Shown here: positions 8,083 to 11,574 of the stretch, piece by piece
Layout of the letters: each line of letters begins with the position of its first letter
How positions within the stretch are numbered: the stretch's first letter is position 1
Assembly (NCBI GenBank): GCA_016938155.1
Contig: JAFGVF010000239.1
Location: 1-11,574, forward strand
Direction of reading: 5' to 3'
Origin: Candidatus Cloacimonadota bacterium
GTDB taxonomy: Bacteria; Cloacimonadota; Cloacimonadia; Cloacimonadales; JAFGVF01
Length of the DNA: 11,574 nucleotides
Notes under the pieces: model-generated
What the model was told of the DNA's origin: nothing
Seen by the model: the letters and a program-made list of their open reading frames with translations, nothing else
Databases searched by the model: none
Translations under genes and position numbers: made by a program

Positions 8083-8137
8083 CCTTATGGACACTTAATA
8101 GACACCTTATAGACACCTTATGCTCTCCTTATGAAAC
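8083..8137. repeat. Five-unit 11-bp tandem direct repeat, consensus CCTTATRGACA
   Basis: Units start at 8083, 8094, 8105, 8116 and 8127: CCTTATGGACA, CTTAATAGACA, CCTTATAGACA, CCTTATGCTCT and CCTTATGAAAC. The first three are close copies. The last two keep CCTTATG and diverge in the second half. The 11-base period is about one helical turn, so each copy faces the same side of the DNA. Confidence 0.8.
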
Positions 8138-8144
8138 CATAAGG
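8127..8144. repeat. Palindrome closing the 11-bp repeat array
   Basis: CCTTATG (8127-8133) and CATAAGG (8138-8144) form a perfect seven-base inverted repeat around AAAC. The left arm is the last unit of the tandem array. As RNA it would form a short hairpin; as DNA it could bind a dimeric protein. Confidence 0.7.
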
Positions 8145-8271
8145 GAAGGATAAAGATTGCATTAATAATTCTTTTAAAAAGAAAACGGTATTACCCATGT
8201 TCTGTATGGGAGCATTGATGCTTTAAATCTGCACTATTTATCGAGCTTTGTCTCATTTCCCGGTTGCGTTG

Positions 8272-8293
8272 CTCCTGCGGGTCTCCTACGGGT
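8272..8293. repeat. 11-bp direct repeat doublet CTCCTRCGGGT
   Basis: CTCCTGCGGGT (8272-8282) is followed at once by CTCCTACGGGT (8283-8293), ten of eleven bases identical. It has the same period as the array at 8083 but an unrelated, GC-rich sequence. Confidence 0.7.
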
Positions 8294-8297
8294 CACA

Positions 8298-8328
8298 TAC
8301 GCCTCTCTTAGGGGTAGGCGTAAGAGAG
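8298..8328. other. Overlapping alternative stems (possible RNA switch or pseudoknot)
   Basis: TACGCCT (8298-8304) can pair with AGGCGTA (8316-8322), seven pairs. CTCTCTTA (8303-8310) can pair with TAAGAGAG (8321-8328), eight pairs. The arms interleave (A-B-A'-B') and share two bases at each junction. The stems are therefore alternatives, or can coexist as an H-type pseudoknot if trimmed. No known RNA family is recognised. Confidence 0.4.
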
Positions 8329-8421
8329 ACGGTAGAGAATCGAACCCGGAACGGATGACATCCTAGAGAAGCTTAATTGGAAAAAGTGATAGGCAGACAC
8401 AGACTTGCAAAGACCAACAGG

Positions 8422-8484
8422 GTCCCACAGGGACAGGAGTAAGACCACTTTAGAGTGATAACATCACACTAATTGTTAGACAAT
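8422..8484. repeat. Three short 5-3-5 inverted repeats in series
   Basis: GTCCC-ACA-GGGAC (8422-8434), GTGAT-AAC-ATCAC (8455-8467) and ATTGT-TAG-ACAAT (8472-8484) are each a perfect five-base palindrome around a three-base centre. Their sequences are unrelated. They could be weak hairpins or operator sites before the gene at 8571. Confidence 0.45.
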
Positions 8485-8519
8485 GATAAAATCGGGATTG
8501 CTGAGTATTTCAAACACTC

Positions 8520-8548
8520 TTGACATATATTCACTTCTTTGAGTCAAT
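8520..8548 (+). promoter_or_regulatory. Possible promoter of the small membrane protein gene
   Basis: Perfect TTGACA at 8520-8525. A 17-base spacer leads to GTCAAT at 8543-8548, matching only three of six -10 bases. It lies 23-51 bases before the ATG. TTGAC and GTCAA also form an inverted pair here, so the site may be an operator instead. Confidence 0.4.
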
Positions 8549-8570
8549 ATCGTCAAAAAGGTGAGGATTG

Positions 8571-8882
8571 ATGCTATTATCATTAATTATTAAGTTATCT
8601 GGAATTGGGATATTAGTGTACGAATGCTTCCCTCACTCCTTTTTCTATCACTCGTGGACACACTGGTTAATAAAAATTTGGGCAGGATTAGTACTTCTTA
8701 GTTATATAAGTCTTGATGATAATAAATCAAGATTTTCGAGATTGTTTGTTTTACTAAGTGTAGTTTTTTCAAGAACTTTTGGTCATTTTGGCGGTACTAA
8801 GATGCAGTTATTTTACAATTTAATTGCAATTGCCTTACTTTTATTATCAATTATCATCCCAATAATTAAGAAGACAGATTAG
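8571..8882 (+). CDS. Small AT-rich integral membrane protein, unknown function
   Basis: A 103-residue hydrophobic protein that I do not recognise. Likely membrane helices are at residues ~2-18, ~32-47 and ~79-99, with a shorter amphipathic or fourth segment at ~56-69. The loops contain SLDDNKSRFSR (47-57) and SRTFGHFGG (67-75), and the tail is KKTD. There is no cleavable signal. ATG 8571 is chosen over the adjoining TTG 8568 because GGTGAGG lies just upstream of ATTG-ATG. Codon third positions are nearly all A or T, clearly more AT-rich than the neighbouring genes. This hints at acquisition or relaxed selection. It stands alone, with non-coding sequence on both sides and inverted copies of a 10-mer (8426-8435 and 8918-8927) flanking it. 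The good ribosome site and intact frame support a real gene, but it could be lineage-specific. Confidence 0.65.
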   Translation: MLLSLIIKLSGIGILVYECFPHSFFYHSWTHWLIKIWAGLVLLSYISLDDNKSRFSRLFVLLSVVFSRTFGHFGGTKMQLFYNLIAIALLLLSIIIPIIKKTD

Positions 8883-8968
8883 TTATTTAATGTGCTCTTC
8901 TTGTTAATATCTGTGCATGTCCCTGTGCGTCCGTGTAATTCCCTGTTTCCCTTCCCAAAACAATTAAT

Positions 8969-8998
8969 TTGACAAAAAACACTGCATAGAATAATTAT
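8969..8998 (+). promoter_or_regulatory. Promoter of the TetR-barrel-ABC operon
   Basis: Perfect TTGACA (8969-8974). The -10 is either AATAAT at 8990-8995 (five of six, 15-base spacer) or AATTAT at 8993-8998 (four of six, 18-base spacer). The TetR operators begin at or within the -10, the place for repression by blocking polymerase. Confidence 0.6.
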
Positions 8999-9027
8999 AG
9001 ACCGACGGTCGGTATAGACGGCTGGTC
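8996..9027. promoter_or_regulatory. Two tandem TetR-type operators
   Basis: TATAGACCGACGGTC (8996-9010) and TATAGACGGCTGGTC (9013-9027) agree at 12 of 15 positions and are 17 bases apart. The first contains ACCGAC-G-GTCGGT (9001-9013), a perfect six-base palindrome typical of TetR/AcrR sites. The second keeps only AGAC...GTCT. The outer ends also pair (ATAGACC...GGTCTAT). They sit 30-60 bases before the repressor start, so autorepression of the whole operon is likely. Confidence 0.75.
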
Positions 9028-9044
9028 TATCAGTATTATGAGTT

Positions 9045-9050
9045 AAGGAG
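9045..9050 (+). promoter_or_regulatory. Ribosome binding site that fixes a TTG start
   Basis: AAGGAG lies five bases before TTG 9056. No ATG or GTG in that frame is near, and residues encoded right after the TTG (ARISKEFQERYDEIIETS) are the normal TetR N-terminus. The TTG start is therefore well supported. Confidence 0.8.
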
Positions 9051-9055
9051 TACAA

Positions 9056-9742
9056 TTGGCACGCATTTCCAAAGAGTTTCAGGAACGGTATGATGAGATC
9101 ATTGAGACATCACTGAAGTTATTCCAAATGGAAGGTTATGAAAACACTTCAGTGGGGATGATTATAGATAAAGTCGGGATTTCCAAAGGGACTTTTTATT
9201 ACTATTTTGAGTCTAAACGAGATTTGATGATATCAGTTATAAAGCGGATAAGCGATAAAATATTAAGTCATGCCTATCCGATTATCGAAGATGAAAGCCT
9301 GTCAGCCCTTGAGAAAGTTAACCAAGTATTTGAGGCAATGGGGCAACATAAATTGGAAGAGAAGGAGCTAATGCTCTTCCTTGCCAAGATAATTTATAAT
9401 GAAAACAATGCCTATCTCCTGAGGGAGTTGAATCGGCATCTGTTGCAATTTTGGAAGAATGAGTTCAGTAAGATTATTGAGCAGGGAAACAGGGAGGGCG
9501 TGTTCTCAGTTGAAGACCCGCAGATGACGGCAGTTATGATCTTTGCAGCAGGTGAGGGACTGGCGATTCATTCCCAGGTTGTGGAGGGGGAGATGTTTAA
9601 TAATCCTGATAATTTAGCGGATATGTTGAAGACATATCTTGCGTATCAGCACATGATTGAACGGACCCTCGGTGCACCTGACAAGAGCATCAGACTTGTT
9701 GATGAAGAGCTTTTAATATCATTCCTGCATAAGGACAAATAG
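9056..9742 (+). CDS. TetR/AcrR family transcriptional repressor
   Basis: A 228-residue one-component regulator starting at TTG. The N-terminal helix-turn-helix domain (~10-57) shows the family pattern: AxxLFxxxGYENTSV-x-IIDKVGISKGTFYYYFESKRDLM, with the recognition helix at ~43-50. The C-terminal ~170 residues form the ligand-binding and dimerisation helices, which vary between members, so the inducer is unknown. The two operator-like repeats between its promoter and start argue that it represses its own operon. Its stop overlaps the GTG of the barrel gene by one base (TAGTG), so the downstream exporter genes share its control. By analogy with other TetR-exporter operons, the inducer may be a compound handled by the transporter or a membrane stress signal. 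Confidence 0.93.
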   Translation: MARISKEFQERYDEIIETSLKLFQMEGYENTSVGMIIDKVGISKGTFYYYFESKRDLMISVIKRISDKILSHAYPIIEDESLSALEKVNQVFEAMGQHKLEEKELMLFLAKIIYNENNAYLLRELNRHLLQFWKNEFSKIIEQGNREGVFSVEDPQMTAVMIFAAGEGLAIHSQVVEGEMFNNPDNLADMLKTYLAYQHMIERTLGAPDKSIRLVDEELLISFLHKDK

Positions 9743-10839
9743 TGAGAAGATACATCCTAATAGTATTAACTCTCACTGTTGGCTTTCTTTCTGCTTATGA
9801 TCTCAATTTAAAGCATGACATCTGGGTCAGAGGCAGTTATACTATTCCCAATCCTCCCGAATATGCCCTTGGTGCTTACTATCTTCCTGAATTGGAATAT
9901 ATGCCTTACGAATCTAAGTCAGGCAAGCTTGACCTGATGTTGGGTGGCTATTTCAGGGGAGAAGCAGATTTAACTCAACCGGAAAACGAATCAATAGTCC
10001 TGAAAGATACGGAGTTTTCAGCAAAAGCAGACTTATACCGGGCATGGGTGCGTTGGAGCAGTAACCGTTATGAAGCTCGATTAGGATTGCAGAAGCTCAA
10101 TTTCGGGACTGCCTTTATTCTCAGAAACGAGCAGTGGTTTGACTCGGTAGATCCGCGGGATGCGATGGGATTCACCAAGGGAGTTTGGGGAGCTTTATTC
10201 CGCTACTATACTGCTAATAACGGCACCATCTGGTTCTGGACAATACTCGGAGATGATGAGTTAAAAGGTATAGAATACATCTCTTCAAAAATGAATTCCC
10301 CTGAGTTCGGAGGTAGAATCCAGATGCCGGTTTTCGGAGCTGACCAGGCTGTTTCTTATCACTTTCGCAGGCTTGATAAGGACAATATATTCCTGAATGA
10401 TAACGAGCACAGAATTGCCCTGGACGGACGCTGGGATACATTTATCGGATTATGGTACGAGGCAACCCTCAGTGTTTATTCAAATGAGAAGCACAGCTAT
10501 CATAAATATCTGACAATCGGGTCTGATTATACCCTGAATATCGGTAATGGAATACACATTCTTGCCGAACATCTCTATCAGGCAACCGCGATGGAAGCTT
10601 TTTTAGAGTCGGAAACAGAGTATAACAACACAGCCTTACAGTTGGAATACCTTATAGGTCTATACAACTCTCTTCAGGGGCTATCAGTCTATGACTGGGA
10701 CACTGAAAAGACAGAAATGTATTTCGCAATTACAAATACTTCGGACTATCTAACCACAATCCTGAGTTATATGATAAGTCCGTCCGTTACTGAAGACACC
10801 AAACATACAATTCAGCTTTCGCTAAGAATAACCTTTTAA
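9742..10839 (+). CDS. Outer-membrane beta-barrel protein, exported
   Basis: 365 residues from a GTG start, with AAGGA six bases upstream inside the TetR gene's end. The N-terminus is a classical signal peptide: RR, a hydrophobic core ILIVLTLTVGF, and a likely cleavage after LSA (residue 18). The mature part is rich in aromatic and alternating polar/apolar strands (for example LDLMLGGYFRGEAD, YEARLGLQKLNFGTAF, YEATLSVYS). It ends in HTIQLSLRITF, a beta-signal with terminal Phe recognised by the BAM machinery, so a barrel in the outer membrane is strongly indicated. No named family is recognised. In this operon it may serve as the outer-membrane partner of the ABC transporter encoded next, or be a protein whose level follows it. 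There are no cysteine lipobox or TolC-like coiled coils, so it is not a TolC-type tunnel. Confidence 0.8.
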   Translation: MRRYILIVLTLTVGFLSAYDLNLKHDIWVRGSYTIPNPPEYALGAYYLPELEYMPYESKSGKLDLMLGGYFRGEADLTQPENESIVLKDTEFSAKADLYRAWVRWSSNRYEARLGLQKLNFGTAFILRNEQWFDSVDPRDAMGFTKGVWGALFRYYTANNGTIWFWTILGDDELKGIEYISSKMNSPEFGGRIQMPVFGADQAVSYHFRRLDKDNIFLNDNEHRIALDGRWDTFIGLWYEATLSVYSNEKHSYHKYLTIGSDYTLNIGNGIHILAEHLYQATAMEAFLESETEYNNTALQLEYLIGLYNSLQGLSVYDWDTEKTEMYFAITNTSDYLTTILSYMISPSVTEDTKHTIQLSLRITF

Positions 10840-10848
10840 GGAAGTTAA

Positions 10849-11541
10849 ATGGAAAACTTAATATTGATTAAAGATATGGTGAAGCGTTATCCGGCAGGTG
10901 CTGGAGAGTTTACCGCTTTGCAGGATATCAACCTGATTATCGGGAAAGGCGAGTTCACCGGTTTTGTAGGACCCAGTGGTTCCGGAAAAACTACACTATT
11001 GAACATTATAGGAACTCTTGACCAGCAGTCTGAGGGAGATGTTCATTTTATGGGTACTGATGTTTTGAAACTTACCCATAAACAATCCGCAGCCCTGCGT
11101 TCCGAGAAGATAGGGTTTATTTTTCAAAGTTATAACCTGCTGCCGGTCTATACAGTTTTTGAGAATGTGGAGTTTCCGCTGCTGCTTCTAAATCTGCCGG
11201 AATCCAAACGGAAAGAGATGGTTCACAAGGCACTGGAATGGGTTGGCTTGACTGATAAGATAAATAGTAAGCCAGATCAGCTTTCAGGTGGAGAATGTCA
11301 ACGGGTTGCAATCGCCAGGGCAATCGTGAAACGGCCTGTAATAGTCGTTGCCGATGAACCAACTGCAAATCTGGATGCCGAGAACTCACATCATATCCTC
11401 CAGACAATGGTAGATCTGAATTGAGAGTTAAATACAACCTTTATCTTCTCAACTCATGACCAGAAGGTGATAGGCTACTTGCGAAGGAAGATTTCCCTAA
11501 TCGACGGTAAGATAGTTAAGGACGAAACAAAGGAGTTATAG
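10849..11541 (+). pseudogene. ABC transporter ATP-binding protein (LolD/MacB type) interrupted by an in-frame TGA
   Basis: The frame is conserved for 230 codons, the usual LolD/MacB ATPase length, but codon 192 (11422-11424) is TGA. Before it lie Walker A GPSGSGKTT (41-49), Q-loop Q93, signature LSGGECQ (145-151), Walker B VIVVADEP (164-171) and the D-loop (NLD, 174-176). After it come ELNTTFIFSTHDQKV, with the H-loop histidine H203, and a C-terminal strand ISLIDGKIVKDE. Then TAG comes two bases before the permease ATG. A product ending at 11424 would have 191 residues and lack the H-loop, so it should not hydrolyse ATP normally. The conserved tail argues for a recent nonsense mutation, a sequencing error, or read-through, not old decay. 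CGA or AGA (Arg) to TGA would explain it by one base. The family powers MacB or LolCDE-type mechanotransmission pumps acting on lipoproteins, drugs or peptides. Confidence 0.75.
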
Positions 11542-11542
11542 G

Positions 11543-11574
11543 ATGCTTATTCCCAAACTTGCCTTTAAAAATAT
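11543..11574 (+). CDS. FtsX-like ABC permease, N-terminal fragment (runs off right edge)
   Basis: Only ten codons are present: MLIPKLAFKN. This resembles the cytoplasmic start of MacB/LolC/FtsX-type permeases (pattern 'ML..KLAFRNL.RNK'). AAGGAG lies seven bases upstream, inside the end of the ATPase gene. The position right after a LolD/MacB-type ATPase makes a permease the natural partner. The assignment rests mainly on context. Confidence 0.55.
   Translation, partial: MLIPKLAFKN

Larger units (their letters stand above)
8028..8570. other. 543-base non-coding region rich in short repeats and hairpins
   Basis: No open frame with a ribosome binding site is seen on either strand. From left to right it holds plain pyrimidine-rich sequence (8041-8080), an 11-bp tandem repeat (8083-8137) with a palindrome (8127-8144), an AT-rich palindrome TTCTTTT-A-AAAAGAA (8169-8183), and a small hairpin CCCAT/ATGGG (8194-8210). 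These are followed by an 11-bp doublet (8272-8293), two competing stems (8298-8328), GGATG-A-CATCC (8353-8363), three 5-3-5 inverted repeats (8422-8484), and a promoter-like site before the gene at 8571. It could be a repeat-expanded intergenic region, a non-coding RNA, or the scar of an old insertion. The sequence alone does not decide. Confidence 0.6.

Noticed and set aside
8083..8115. TTATGGACA and TTATAGACA resemble the DnaA box TTATNCACA (one mismatch each), suggesting a replication origin
   Set aside because: The mismatch is at a conserved position, no replication gene is near, and there is no AT-rich unwinding region of the usual kind.
8083..8144. Short repeat array considered as a CRISPR
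   Set aside because: The units are directly adjacent 11-mers without spacers, and there are no cas genes.
8334..8349. T-loop-like sequence on the minus strand (CCGGGTTCGATTCTCT), suggesting a tRNA gene or tRNA attachment site
   Set aside because: The flanking stem pairs only three of five bases, and no matching acceptor stem or anticodon arm is found within the expected 55 bases.
8028..9055. Insertion sequence or transposon remnant
   Set aside because: No transposase fragment, no long terminal inverted repeats and no target duplication were seen. Only the short inverted 10-mers remain, reported as a finding.
11422..11460. Selenocysteine insertion at the TGA
   Set aside because: Only a five-base stem (GAGTT/AACTC) with a 21-base loop follows, unlike a bacterial SECIS. 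This ABC position is a variable charged residue, not a redox site.
249..11541. Genome-wide reassignment of TGA to glycine or tryptophan
   Set aside because: The other long frames contain no in-frame TGA over thousands of codons, and TGG and GGN codons are used normally.

Overview
The window looks like chromosomal DNA of a low-to-moderate GC, Gram-negative (diderm) anaerobe. Four things point that way. There is an outer-membrane beta-barrel protein with a signal peptide and a C-terminal phenylalanine. Shine-Dalgarno sites are clear (AGGAGG, AAGGAG). The promoters are TTGACA-type, which argues against typical Bacteroidota. The remaining genes are TPR/PAS signalling proteins, an M42 aminopeptidase and a TM1266-like small protein. 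A Cloacimonadota or related FCB-group origin is my best guess, by inference only. All ten terminal stop codons I can see are TAA or TAG.

Left part (1-4708) is a signalling cluster arranged divergently. On the minus strand lies a 906-residue soluble TPR - three PAS - histidine kinase. It is followed by the N-terminus of a class III nucleotide cyclase that runs off the left edge. On the plus strand, behind back-to-back perfect TTGACA hexamers, lies a response regulator that fuses a receiver, a SpoIIE/RsbU-type PP2C phosphatase and an RsbW-type anti-sigma kinase domain. The kinase probably phosphorylates this regulator, whose output would be a partner-switching circuit. No STAS antagonist or sigma factor is visible in the window.

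Middle (4709-8027): the regulator gene abuts a family 2 glycosyltransferase, which overlaps a GT4 glycosyltransferase. An M42 metallo-aminopeptidase and an 82-residue ACT-like protein follow. All are co-directional with small gaps and end at a strong hairpin terminator, so they form one probable operon.

8028-8570 has no protein-coding gene. It carries a five-unit 11-bp tandem repeat ending in a palindrome, a second 11-bp doublet, a stretch with two mutually exclusive stems, and several 5-3-5 inverted repeats. Beyond it lies an AT-rich orphan gene for a small membrane protein (8571-8882).

Right part (9056-11574) is an export-type operon: a TetR/AcrR repressor behind two tandem operator half-palindromes, an outer-membrane beta-barrel protein, a LolD/MacB-type ABC ATPase, and the first codons of what looks like its FtsX-type permease. 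The ATPase gene has an in-frame TGA at codon 192. It separates the Walker A/B and signature motifs from the H-loop, although the frame stays conserved to codon 230. This is the oddest single feature of the window.
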